Shown here in pieces: positions 8,264-15,096 of a stretch of DNA of 18,128 nucleotides. Within the stretch, counting starts at the first letter, position 1; each line of letters opens with the position of its first letter. Below the pieces are notes generated by a model. It did no database searches. It was not told the DNA's origin and saw only the letters and a program-made list of their open reading frames with translations. The position numbers and the translations under genes are program-made. Origin of the DNA: Sphingomonas sp. CCH10-B3 (lineage in GTDB: Bacteria > Pseudomonadota > Alphaproteobacteria > Sphingomonadales > Sphingomonadaceae); assembly GCF_001556185.1 (NCBI RefSeq), contig NZ_LSIJ01000005.1, forward strand, positions 1-18,128, given 5' to 3'.

Positions 8264-9438
8264 CGCGCCAGATTCCACAAAAGGACGCGATTGTTGCCGC
8301 TATCGGCAACCGCCACCAGATCACCCAGCGCTGACAGGCCATAGGGCCAGCACAGGCTGTCTCGTTCGGGCATGCCCCAGCGATTGTCGCCTTTGCTGGC
8401 GAAGTCCGGCTGACCACAAAGCCGGTTCGCCGCAATGCCGGTGGCGCTGTCTGCCCAGCCGAGCAGACGCGAGTTCGCGGTATCGGCCACAATCAGCTGG
8501 CCACCGGCTTCAACCGTCGCATAGGGCATGTTCACACTGGCCGCGCTGGGATAGTAGGAGGACATATTGTGATCGCAATGCGCGGCGTCCCGCTGTCCCA
8601 GGATTGCGTCGCAAGGCGCGCCATTGTGCTCTGGAAATCCGCGCCACAGCATTACACGATTGTTGCCGCTATCTGCCAGCGCGAGATGGCCATTCCACCA
8701 GCAGGCTCCATGCGGCCACCGCATCGACATCGCCGTGACTTCGCCGCCCGCGTTCTCGTCGCGCGTAGAGAAGTCGTGCTGGCCCAGCACCAGATCGGCT
8801 GGCTGGCCGGTTTCTGAAGGATCGCTCCAAACCAGCAGGCGGCGGTTGCCGCTGTCGCATACGACCAGTCTGCCGGCCACTTCGGCCACGCCATAGGGCC
8901 AGTGCAGGCTGGCCGAGGTTGGACGGTCAGCGCCGCGATTGGCCAGAACGGATTCACTATCCTCCTGACCCAGCACCAGATCGGCTGGCTGGCCATTGCC
9001 TGTTGGCACTTCGCGCCAGATCAGCACGCGGTGGTTCCAGGCATCAGCCACGGCTAATCCGCCGCGCCATGAGCACAGGCCAGTTGGCACATTGAGCGTA
9101 GCAGGACCGGGAGGCCCCTTGGCGTTGCGGCCTTCGCGTGAGAAACTCGGCTGGCCGATCAGAATGTCGGCAGGCTCATTGTCCGATTGTGGAATTTTTC
9201 GCCATCCCAGCAGCCGATGATGCCCGGTATCCGCGACCCACAATGTTCCATCAGGATGCAGGCAGACACCGCGCGGCCCGAACAGGCTTGCAGCGGCGGG
9301 AGACAGCGGCGTTGCAATGTCGCCGGGCGACCACCCGAGCACAACGCGCGGCCCGCCTTCTTCCAGCAGCGGTGCCCCCGCGATTTGCGTCCCTTCGGCT
9401 TTGACCGGACGGAAGGAGGGCGCGAGCGATACTTTCAT
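8260..9438 (-). CDS. Six-repeat NHL beta-propeller protein
   Basis: This 392-residue protein has six NHL-type repeats, each with the pattern P-x-G ... L-x-V-A-D-(S/T)-x-(N/H)-x-R-(V/L)-L-x-W: FGPRGVCLHPDG..., LNVPTGLCS..., LHWPYGVAEV..., MRWPHGACWW..., VNMPYATVEA..., LCWPYGLSAL.... Between repeats, blocks of the type ADLVLGQ / DAILGQRD recur. Six repeats would close a propeller, a platform for protein contacts. No signal peptide is seen, so it is probably cytosolic. NHL proteins are also met beside group 2a/1h hydrogenases; their function is not settled. The ATG at 9438 overlaps the stop of the Rieske gene by 4 bases; an upstream start at 9519 would run through that gene. Confidence 0.88.
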   Translation of the reverse strand: MKVSLAPSFRPVKAEGTQIAGAPLLEEGGPRVVLGWSPGDIATPLSPAAASLFGPRGVCLHPDGTLWVADTGHHRLLGWRKIPQSDNEPADILIGQPSFSREGRNAKGPPGPATLNVPTGLCSWRGGLAVADAWNHRVLIWREVPTGNGQPADLVLGQEDSESVLANRGADRPTSASLHWPYGVAEVAGRLVVCDSGNRRLLVWSDPSETGQPADLVLGQHDFSTRDENAGGEVTAMSMRWPHGACWWNGHLALADSGNNRVMLWRGFPEHNGAPCDAILGQRDAAHCDHNMSSYYPSAASVNMPYATVEAGGQLIVADTANSRLLGWADSATGIAANRLCGQPDFASKGDNRWGMPERDSLCWPYGLSALGDLVAVADSGNNRVLLWNLAR

Positions 9439-10301
9439 CGCGTCAGCCTCAGTTCGATGGCGTCCCCTCGGACGCGTACGGCATGAGGTTGCAATTGCAC
9501 TTCCGGTGCCGTCAGGCATTCACCGCTTTCGAGCGCATAACGGAAACCATGGTGCGGACAGGTGATGAAGCCATCGGTAATTTCCGCCTGGTCCATCGGC
9601 ATGCCAAGATGCGCACAGGCGTTCTCGAAACAGGTAACCTTGTCCCCGAAGCGCGAAAGAAGCAGCGAACGCCCTTCCAGCTCCAGGACAGAAGTCGTCC
9701 CGTCGGGCAATTCAGTCAGTTGCAGCGCGTGGAGCCAGCCTTCATGCTCATGCGCGGCGAAGGGAGAGGTGAAATGCACCGTGTCACCGCCGCCGCCACC
9801 CAGCCCCTTGGCCTGTTTGACTTCGCGGATTTCGGGCACTTGCTCAGTGATCGCTTTCTTTACCCCGGCATAGAAAGTCAGCGCCGAAGCGGGACATCCA
9901 TCACAGGCCCCCAGAAAACGGACCACTGCCTTGTCGCCAGATACTTCGACCAGTTCGGCATCGCCGCCATGGCCGGCCAGCGTCGGGCGCACCGTGGCAA
10001 GCGCGGCATCGACCCGCTCGAACAGGCTGGCCTTGAGGATGCCATGGCGGCGGAGCACGCAATAGACCACCTCGTCCGCCGCCGCCTGACGCAAAGCCTC
10101 GGCTGCGCCGGGCAGCTCACGCAGCGACCGGATCAGGCGACGGAAGGCTTCGGCATTGAGCGCGTCAAGCGCCGCTGCCCGTGCCTGCGCACCATTGCGT
10201 GCACCTTCTTCCCAGTTCTCTGCCAGCGCTTCCAGCGCGGTCAGATCCCCCAGCAGGCGGGAAAGCGTTGGCTCGGGCCGCTGGGGATCCGCCTCTGACA
10301 T
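9435..10301 (-). CDS. NifU-like / Rieske fusion protein, likely hydrogenase electron carrier
   Basis: The 288 residues comprise a helical N-terminal part (1-95), a NifU C-terminal-type Fe-S domain with C133-x-x-C136 (CDGCPAS), a Gly-rich linker near 167-172, and a Rieske [2Fe-2S] domain with C229-x-H231 and C248-x-x-H251 (ACAHLG and CPHHGF). Related Fe-S proteins (HucE, HhyE) are encoded with mycobacterial high-affinity hydrogenases and are needed for their H2 oxidation in vivo. A role in taking electrons from HupS to the quinone pool is inferred. The ATG at 10301 starts 4 bases after the upstream gene stop, with no strong ribosome site, so it probably relies on coupling. Its stop overlaps the NHL gene. 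Confidence 0.87.
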   Translation of the reverse strand: MSEADPQRPEPTLSRLLGDLTALEALAENWEEGARNGAQARAAALDALNAEAFRRLIRSLRELPGAAEALRQAAADEVVYCVLRRHGILKASLFERVDAALATVRPTLAGHGGDAELVEVSGDKAVVRFLGACDGCPASALTFYAGVKKAITEQVPEIREVKQAKGLGGGGGDTVHFTSPFAAHEHEGWLHALQLTELPDGTTSVLELEGRSLLLSRFGDKVTCFENACAHLGMPMDQAEITDGFITCPHHGFRYALESGECLTAPEVQLQPHAVRVRGDAIELRLTR

Positions 10302-10305
10302 CGGA

Positions 10306-10527
10306 TCAGGCGTACTTGATGTTCCGGTAGAGGTAAGGCTGAAGCAAGCCGCCCACCAGGCCCCCGGCAATCGCCGCTCCCCATAGTGGTGCAACCATGC
10401 CAACCAATACAGTTGCAACGGTAGCTGCGGCAGCCCCGGTCACAAGTAGACGGATGGCGAGGGCCGTATCCTGGAACAGCTTGCCCTGAAAAAACAACTT
10501 GGTTGAACTGAAAACCATATCAAACAT
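10306..10527 (-). CDS. Small glycine-rich membrane protein (73 aa)
   Basis: I do not recognise this family. An amphipathic start (MFDMVFSSTKLFFQGKLF) leads to two hydrophobic stretches, ALAIRLLVTGAAAATVATVLVG and PLWGAAIAGGLVGGLLQPYLY, the second a glycine-zipper-like helix. The topology is probably a helical hairpin in the inner membrane. A good ribosome site (GGGAGA, 5 bases spacing) supports the ATG. It sits between a similar-sized membrane protein and the NifU-Rieske gene, so it may anchor the hydrogenase complex or form its quinone access. That role is inference. Confidence 0.78.
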   Translation of the reverse strand: MFDMVFSSTKLFFQGKLFQDTALAIRLLVTGAAAATVATVLVGMVAPLWGAAIAGGLVGGLLQPYLYRNIKYA

Positions 10528-10538
10528 GGTAGTCTCCC

Positions 10539-10751
10539 TCAGGCCGATTGCATGAAAAACAGCACGGCGAGTCCCATGACTACACCGGGAACTCCGGCGA
10601 GCAGGCCGTATAGCCCGCCCAGTTGGGCTGCCAGTTGCTTGCCCAGCGCAGCCCCGCCAATCTTCAGGCCCGAGAGCGCGCCGCCGACAAGAGCCCCTGC
10701 TATTCCGGCCACTAGGGCCAGCAGTAAAATTACGAGCAAATTCACCTCCAT
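10539..10751 (-). CDS. Small glycine-zipper membrane protein (70 aa)
   Basis: Unrecognised, 70 residues, almost wholly hydrophobic. The first helix (about 4-27) is VNLLVILLLALVAGIAGALVGG-like, and the second (about 43-67) runs from QLGGLYGLLAGVPG to AVLFFMQ. They are joined by a Gly/Lys segment (LSGLKIGGAALGK). Repeated GxxxG spacing suggests tight helix packing or oligomerisation. The ATG at 10751 is 6 bases after the stop of the TPR gene; a TTG at codon 5 preceded by GGAGG is an alternative start. It is probably the partner of the 73-residue protein that follows after 11 bases. Confidence 0.75.
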   Translation of the reverse strand: MEVNLLVILLLALVAGIAGALVGGALSGLKIGGAALGKQLAAQLGGLYGLLAGVPGVVMGLAVLFFMQSA

Positions 10752-10757
10752 TGTTCT

Positions 10758-11756
10758 CTAAAATCCGCCGTTGGCGCGCGAGGGTTCGCCGCGCACTGCC
10801 ATTTCAAGTTCGATGATCGTTTGCGCCGCGCTCTCGGCCCGGTCCTGCGCTCCGGAAGCGGCAAATATTTCGCGCGCTTCGCGCAGCAGCTTGATCGCCT
10901 GCGCGATGTTGCGTGGATTGCCTGCTTCTCCGTCTTCCGGATCGTCAGGGAGGTTGCAAAGGCAATTGGCCTTGTTCGCTATGGTGTTGGCATATTCAAG
11001 CGGAGTGTTGTCCCGCTGGCGCACCTTCAACGCCTCGTCATAGGCCTCCAGCGCACGGAAACCGTTCTCGACCCGGTGGCTCGATGATGCATATTGCAGC
11101 GCATTGCCCAGATTGTTCTGCAGCATTGCATATTCCATCGGCTGATCGATCAGATTGACCGCCGAAAGTCCTTCTTCAAATGATTGCACCGCCAGCGCTT
11201 CGCTGATCTTGCCGCTTTCGCTCGTAATCGGAACGGAGAGGAAGGCGGTCGCCAGATTGTTGTTCAGAATGGCATATTCGCGTGGATGACGCAGCTTGTT
11301 GAACGTCCGCAGCGATCGCTGATAGGCGGATATTGCATCTGTAATTCGTGCCATGCCTGCGCCTGCAAGAGTCTGCAGGGCGAGGCCAAGGTTCATTTCC
11401 GCTTCAGCCACCTCTTCGCCGCTGCCTCCCTCCGCCAGGACCGGTGTTGCCTGTTTCAGCAAGTCACGAGCCTGTTCGATCGGTGCGGCAATTTCGGAAG
11501 GAATTGCCATGAGCGCCGTGGCCATTCGCGCACGAATCCGGGCAGTCAGCAGTGCATCCTGGTCTCCGCACTGATGGATTGCCTGTTCATAGAGTTCGAT
11601 GGCTGCCAGCAGGTCGTCGGCTTCCTTCGGCCGCTGTTGCAGACCCATGGCAATTTCCATGAGCATTTCGGCTTTCTCGATAACCGAAGCGTCACTTTCC
11701 TCCACCACCTTCAAGGCGGCCGCCAGCTGATCCTCTGTGCGACTGAGCGCAACCAT
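10758..11756 (-). CDS. Tetratricopeptide-like repeat protein
   Basis: The 332-residue protein is all-helical with TPR-like repeats. Clear examples are AIELYEQAIHQCGD, AISAYQRSLRTFNKLRHPREYAILNNNLATAFLS, PMEYAMLQNNLGNALQYASS, ALEAYDEALKVRQRD and AIKLLREAREIFAASG. The pattern REYAxLNNNLA / MEYAMLQNNLG / LEYANTIANKA repeats about every 60 residues. No signal peptide. TPR proteins bind partner proteins; its position with other accessory genes suggests help in assembly or docking of the hydrogenase. GGGGAGAG lies before the ATG. A gap of about 95 bases upstream (11757-11852) holds no gene and no clear promoter or terminator. Confidence 0.85.
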   Translation of the reverse strand: MVALSRTEDQLAAALKVVEESDASVIEKAEMLMEIAMGLQQRPKEADDLLAAIELYEQAIHQCGDQDALLTARIRARMATALMAIPSEIAAPIEQARDLLKQATPVLAEGGSGEEVAEAEMNLGLALQTLAGAGMARITDAISAYQRSLRTFNKLRHPREYAILNNNLATAFLSVPITSESGKISEALAVQSFEEGLSAVNLIDQPMEYAMLQNNLGNALQYASSSHRVENGFRALEAYDEALKVRQRDNTPLEYANTIANKANCLCNLPDDPEDGEAGNPRNIAQAIKLLREAREIFAASGAQDRAESAAQTIIELEMAVRGEPSRANGGF

Positions 11757-11852
11757 CCCGACTCTCCCCGGCCTCCCCTTGATCGGATTCGGGCCTGCAG
11801 CCCTTAAAACGAGCGCCGGGTAAATTGTCTACCAGTTTTTCGTTATGTAAAC

Positions 11853-12164
11853 TTAGTTATCAGTTACGGGGAGGTCCGCAAGAAGCGCCGCATCTCCGCT
11901 TGACCACCTTACGGGGACGTCCTGCGCCTCGAAGTCGGCCAGGCCGTGCGCCTCGAACACATCGAAAGCGCCAACTACCCGATCACCCTGAGCATTGCGT
12001 TGTTTCAACAGCGCTCCTCCGGCCGCCGCGTGAAACACCGGCAAAATCCGCAAGGTCGCGCCATCGATCAGCACCGCAACTGCATCGATGCCCGAGAAAT
12101 AGGTAGCGACCAGGCCTGCGGGAAACCGGATCGTCCCGCGCGCGACCGAGATGGTCTGCTCCAT
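11853..12164 (-). CDS. Hypothetical protein (103 aa) after the protease gene
   Basis: I do not recognise the family. The 103 residues alternate short strands and loops (ISVARGTIRFPAGLVATYF, AVAVLIDGATLRILPVF, ADFEAQDVPVRW). There is no Cys, no membrane segment and no signal. Coding is supported by its position 3 bases after the hupD stop, a GAGG ribosome site 8 bases before the ATG, and the same strand and composition as its neighbours. It is probably a hydrogenase accessory protein by context only. Confidence 0.7.
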   Translation of the reverse strand: MEQTISVARGTIRFPAGLVATYFSGIDAVAVLIDGATLRILPVFHAAAGGALLKQRNAQGDRVVGAFDVFEAHGLADFEAQDVPVRWSSGDAALLADLPVTDN

Positions 12165-12167
12165 GAC

Positions 12168-12668
12168 TTAAGCCTCGGGGGCGATGACGAGCCGCGCCGC
12201 GATCTTGGCCGCCACCTTCTCGACCGCTGCAACTACCGGCCCGGAAAGCTCGGTGGCATAGTCCAGCGTCTGCGCTTCGATCAGATAGACTTGCACATCA
12301 GAAGGGAAGTCATCGCCAAAGATCTTGCGTCCCACAAACAGGGCGTTGTCCCAACGGAACGCGTGAAGACCCACGCCATGGACCGGTTCTGCCGCCAGCA
12401 CATCGCCGGGAACCTCGTAGATAGCCCCCGGCTTGCCTTCGGGCTCCCTTGCATCGATCACGATAAGCTGCTGCGCCCCGCGCGCACGGTACATCACTGC
12501 CATCCCATCAGTGCCGGCATCCAGCAGCGCTACATCAGACGGCAAATCTTCAGCAGCAAGCCGGGCGATGACGGCCGGACCAGCCCCGTCATCACCGCGA
12601 TTGATATTGCCGCAGCCAATGATCGCAGTGGCAGGTGCGTCTAAATTCGCCACAGGCGGCACGACCAC
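12168..12668 (-). CDS. hupD: Hydrogenase maturation endopeptidase (HupD type)
   Basis: This protease cuts the C-terminal tail of the large subunit after nickel insertion. It has the family start IIGCGNINRGDDGAGP with the nickel-contacting Asp/Glu-type residue, LLDAGTDGM as the second acidic block, and HAFRWDNAL with the conserved His region. At 166 residues the length is normal. The GTG at 12668 overlaps the preceding Cys4 gene by 28 bases, and no strong ribosome site is seen, so coupling is likely and the exact start is uncertain. Its expected substrate is the 16-residue tail on HupL of this operon. Confidence 0.9.
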   Translation of the reverse strand: MVVPPVANLDAPATAIIGCGNINRGDDGAGPAVIARLAAEDLPSDVALLDAGTDGMAVMYRARGAQQLIVIDAREPEGKPGAIYEVPGDVLAAEPVHGVGLHAFRWDNALFVGRKIFGDDFPSDVQVYLIEAQTLDYATELSGPVVAAVEKVAAKIAARLVIAPEA

Positions 12669-12958
12669 TCGGGTTCAACCGGCAGCATAAGTTCAGGCAG
12701 ATCACAGAAACGGCGCTTGATAAGGTAATACATGCAGGTTTCGCAGGGCTGTTCCAGTTCATCAGCCGTGATGGTGTGATCTGTAAACCCGGCAATCACA
12801 AGTTTGGAAGCAAGGTCCTTGCCTTCCGATTGCAGGCGGGACACGATCGCGTTGACCTGCGCGGAGTCTTCGGCTCTGGGGAAGACTTCGGTTTCAAGGC
12901 CGCCAGCCAGAAGACCCGCGATCTCCCGCCGTAGGGTTTCGTCTGCATCAGTGGCCAT
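12641..12958 (-). CDS. Cys4 hydrogenase-associated protein, copy 2 (105 aa)
   Basis: Unrecognised family, paralogous to the gene just upstream. The C-terminal 35 residues contain C-x2-C-x9-C-x14-C, written as CETCMYYLIKRRFC and, later, EPEWSCRLWRI. Four fixed Cys suggest a zinc site or an Fe-S cluster. The N-terminal half is helical and acidic, with GLETEVFP also shared with copy 1. The ATG at 12958 is chosen because AAGGAG stands 6 bases upstream, over the stop of copy 1; a longer in-frame start at 12997 would overlap copy 1. Position between hupL and hupD suggests a maturation or electron-transfer role. Confidence 0.82.
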   Translation of the reverse strand: MATDADETLRREIAGLLAGGLETEVFPRAEDSAQVNAIVSRLQSEGKDLASKLVIAGFTDHTITADELEQPCETCMYYLIKRRFCDLPELMLPVEPEWSCRLWRI

Positions 12959-12964
12959 GCGCAA

Positions 12965-12970
12965 CTCCTT
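12965..12970 (-). promoter_or_regulatory. Ribosome binding site deciding the start of Cys4 copy 2
   Basis: AAGGAG read on the minus strand, 6 bases before the ATG at 12958. It lies over the end of the stop codon of copy 1 and makes the longer upstream start unlikely. Confidence 0.75.
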
Positions 12971-13350
12971 CAAATGCGCCAGAGGCGACACCACCATTCG
13001 GGCTCGGCGGGCAAGCTTAGCTCCGGCAGGTCACACCAGCGCCTGTGGACCAGATAATACATGCATTCCTGACAGCGCATCTCGTCTGCCCCGTACGGGC
13101 GAAGCAACCAGCCGGAAATGTCGAGCTTGGCCCTTAGATCATCCGGGTCGAGCGCCCTTAACTCGTCAAGAATGCCTGAAAACTCGCGGTCGGTTTCGGG
13201 AAATGGCTCAACCTGCGTTTCCAGCCCTTCGTTGAGATAATCCTCGATCATGCGCAGAAGTGTCGCATGATCGGCCTCTGAAGGCACCACGCCATACCGG
13301 GACAGGAGCCATTCGCGCTGGCGCTGCAATTCGGTGTTGTCGCCAGTCAT
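12970..13350 (-). CDS. Cys4 hydrogenase-associated protein, copy 1 (126 aa)
   Basis: Unrecognised family and first of a tandem pair. The last 35 residues share 26 identical positions with copy 2, including C-x2-C-x9-C-x14-C (CQECMYYLVHRRWC and EPEWWCRLWRI) and the LPEL-LP-EPEW core. The N-terminal part is helical (QRQREWLLSRYGV) and contains GLETQVEPFPE, matching GLETEVFP of copy 2. No signal or membrane segment, so it is probably cytosolic. The ATG at 13350 is preferred to an in-frame TTG at 13368, since GGGAGA then precedes it. It follows a strong intercistronic stem-loop after hupL. Confidence 0.82.
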   Translation of the reverse strand: MTGDNTELQRQREWLLSRYGVVPSEADHATLLRMIEDYLNEGLETQVEPFPETDREFSGILDELRALDPDDLRAKLDISGWLLRPYGADEMRCQECMYYLVHRRWCDLPELSLPAEPEWWCRLWRI

Positions 13351-13393
13351 TCCGGCGCATTCTCCCAACGGGTTGTTATTCTATTCGCAGCCT

Positions 13394-13428
13394 CGGGTGG
13401 GAGACACCTCACAGCGTCCTCCCACCCG
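13394..13428. other. Strong intercistronic stem-loop after hupL
   Basis: Perfect 10-base inverted repeat: CGGGTGGGAG at 13394-13403 and CTCCCACCCG at 13419-13428, with a 15-base loop. It begins 12 bases after the hupL stop. No U-tract follows in the transcript, so it is more likely an mRNA-stabilising or processing hairpin, or a partial attenuator, than a full terminator. Confidence 0.7.
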
Positions 13429-13439
13429 GCGGCCCGATA

Positions 13440-15035
13440 TCAAGCTGTGCGGAAGCGCGCCAGTTCCTCGCCCGTTTTCGCATCGTGTGCGTGGACCGTA
13501 CAAACCAGGCAGCTGTCGTAGGAACGGCAGACATGTCCGACTTCAACCGGATCGGCAGTATTTGTAATCGGGGTGCCGATGAGTGCCTCCTCGATCGGTC
13601 CCAACTCGCCATTGCTCGCACGCGGGCCGACATTCCATGTGGTCGGAGCGATGATCTGGTAATTGTGGATCTTGCCATCGCGCACGTCGATCCAGTGGCA
13701 CAAGGCGCCACGCGCAGCCTCGGTCGCGCCCCATCCCTGGCCATCGCGCTCAGTAGGCTTGATGTACCATTCATCGTTGAGACGGAACTCGCGCAGGATG
13801 CGTTCGGCTTCGCGGTATAGCTTGCACAGCTCATGCAGGCGGGCGAAGTGGCGCAGGTAGGTCGAAGCGCCGCCAAGCTTGCGATACATGTCGAGCACCA
13901 GTCCATCACTGTGTTGCCAGGCCTCGCCATGATCGCCACCAGCGATCAGCTGCCGCGCGAGCGGGCCGGCCTCAAGACGACCATGTTCGGCGTGGCGAAC
14001 GGCAGTCGACCAGCTGTATTTGCCATCAGTATCGATGTCGTTTTTCGCGATTGGCATCGTCGTCCGGTCGAATGGGTGGATATCGTCCCCTTCGTTGTAC
14101 CACGCGCGCTGCATGTCCTCGCGGACATTGCCCTGATCCATCAGCTTGAACGCGCCGCTGGCACCGTCGAACGTCCCCGATTTCATGATCACGGCGCTGT
14201 TGCGGCCTTCAATCGTGGGGTTGTTGTAACGGTCTTCATGCGGGAGATAGCCCCACGAGATGAACTTGCCGTGGCCAGTGCCATATTTCTCCAGTCCGAT
14301 GTCGAGCGACATGCGGATAAACATGCCGAGATCGGAATTCGCGTGTTCCGGCCGCTCATCAAGCCACGCCATCAGTTGATCGTACGTGGTGATTTCCTCA
14401 TAGCGCTCCATCGAGCAACCAAGGAACAACGGTTCGATCCAGTTGCGGCGGAAGTGCTCCAGGATCGACCAGGCGCGGGTCACGTCGGTCAGGGTCGGGG
14501 CGCACATCACGCCGCCAGGAACCATGAAGGAAGAATGCGGCCACTGCCCGCCAAGCAGGGCATAGATTTCTACCGGGCGGCCCGAAATGGTCACACCCGC
14601 TTCATAGGAGGTCCCTGTGAAGGGCGCATAGCGCTTCACCGCTTCTTCGTAGAACTTGGACTTCGCATAGTTCTGGTTGGTGTAGTCGATCATGAACAGA
14701 CCATAGTGATGTCGCGGGATTGACTGGAGTGTTTCGACGATTTGCCCGAGATTGCGGGCAAGGATCGCGTTACGCGGAACGGTGGTACCCCAGGCGGAAT
14801 CGAGTGCCCAGGCAGCACAGGACAGGTGCGAGGCACCGCAGATGCCGCAAGCACGAGGCGTAACGACAAGCCCGGCCTGTGGATCCTTGTTCTTGAGGAT
14901 GACTTCGAAGCCGCGGAACATTTCCGCTTGCGTCCATGCATTGGTGACGATCCCGTTCTCGATGTCGACGCGGACATCAAGGTCGCCCTCCACCCGGCCA
15001 ACGGGCGAAATGTCGAGGGTTTGTGTAGCTGCCAT
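13440..15035 (-). CDS. hupL: [NiFe]-hydrogenase large subunit, group 2a type
   Basis: Catalytic subunit that binds the Ni-Fe(CN)2CO centre and oxidises H2. Of 531 residues, the N-terminal nickel motif is R61-x-C63-G-I-C66-x3-H70, and the C-terminal motif is C509-x2-C512-x2-H515; the four Cys are the metal ligands. The 16 residues after H515 (AHDAKTGEELARFRTA) are the tail expected to be removed by the protease. The residue before C509 is Ser (DSC), where many hydrogenases have Pro (DPC). RVEGDL at 14-19 is the usual first motif. The ATG at 15035 with GGGAGA six bases upstream is preferred to an ORF start at 15083, which lies in an intercistronic hairpin region. Confidence 0.97.
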   Translation of the reverse strand: MAATQTLDISPVGRVEGDLDVRVDIENGIVTNAWTQAEMFRGFEVILKNKDPQAGLVVTPRACGICGASHLSCAAWALDSAWGTTVPRNAILARNLGQIVETLQSIPRHHYGLFMIDYTNQNYAKSKFYEEAVKRYAPFTGTSYEAGVTISGRPVEIYALLGGQWPHSSFMVPGGVMCAPTLTDVTRAWSILEHFRRNWIEPLFLGCSMERYEEITTYDQLMAWLDERPEHANSDLGMFIRMSLDIGLEKYGTGHGKFISWGYLPHEDRYNNPTIEGRNSAVIMKSGTFDGASGAFKLMDQGNVREDMQRAWYNEGDDIHPFDRTTMPIAKNDIDTDGKYSWSTAVRHAEHGRLEAGPLARQLIAGGDHGEAWQHSDGLVLDMYRKLGGASTYLRHFARLHELCKLYREAERILREFRLNDEWYIKPTERDGQGWGATEAARGALCHWIDVRDGKIHNYQIIAPTTWNVGPRASNGELGPIEEALIGTPITNTADPVEVGHVCRSYDSCLVCTVHAHDAKTGEELARFRTA

Positions 15036-15041
15036 TGTAAT

Positions 15042-15047
15042 TCTCCC
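15042..15047 (-). promoter_or_regulatory. Ribosome binding site of hupL
   Basis: GGGAGA read on the minus strand, six bases before the ATG at 15035. It fixes this start over the in-frame ATG at 15083, which has no such site and would add 16 residues not expected at the HupL N-terminus. Confidence 0.75.
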
Positions 15048-15061
15048 GAAATTCTGTGTGC

Positions 15062-15081
15062 GGCGCGCTTCGCTGCGCGCC
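15062..15081. other. Intercistronic stem-loop between hupS and hupL
   Basis: GGCGCGC at 15062-15068 and GCGCGCC at 15075-15081 are perfect 7-base arms with a 6-base loop (TTCGCT). It sits in the short gap between the hupS stop and the hupL ribosome site. A hairpin in the same place is known between cyanobacterial hupS and hupL. It may tune mRNA stability or relative translation. Confidence 0.6.
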
Positions 15082-15096
15082 ATGAACCCTCATGAA

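Noticed and set aside
10306..10418. Longer upstream start of the NifU-Rieske protein at 10418
   Set aside because: The extra residues would read through the 73-residue membrane protein gene; the ATG at 10301 directly after that gene is better.
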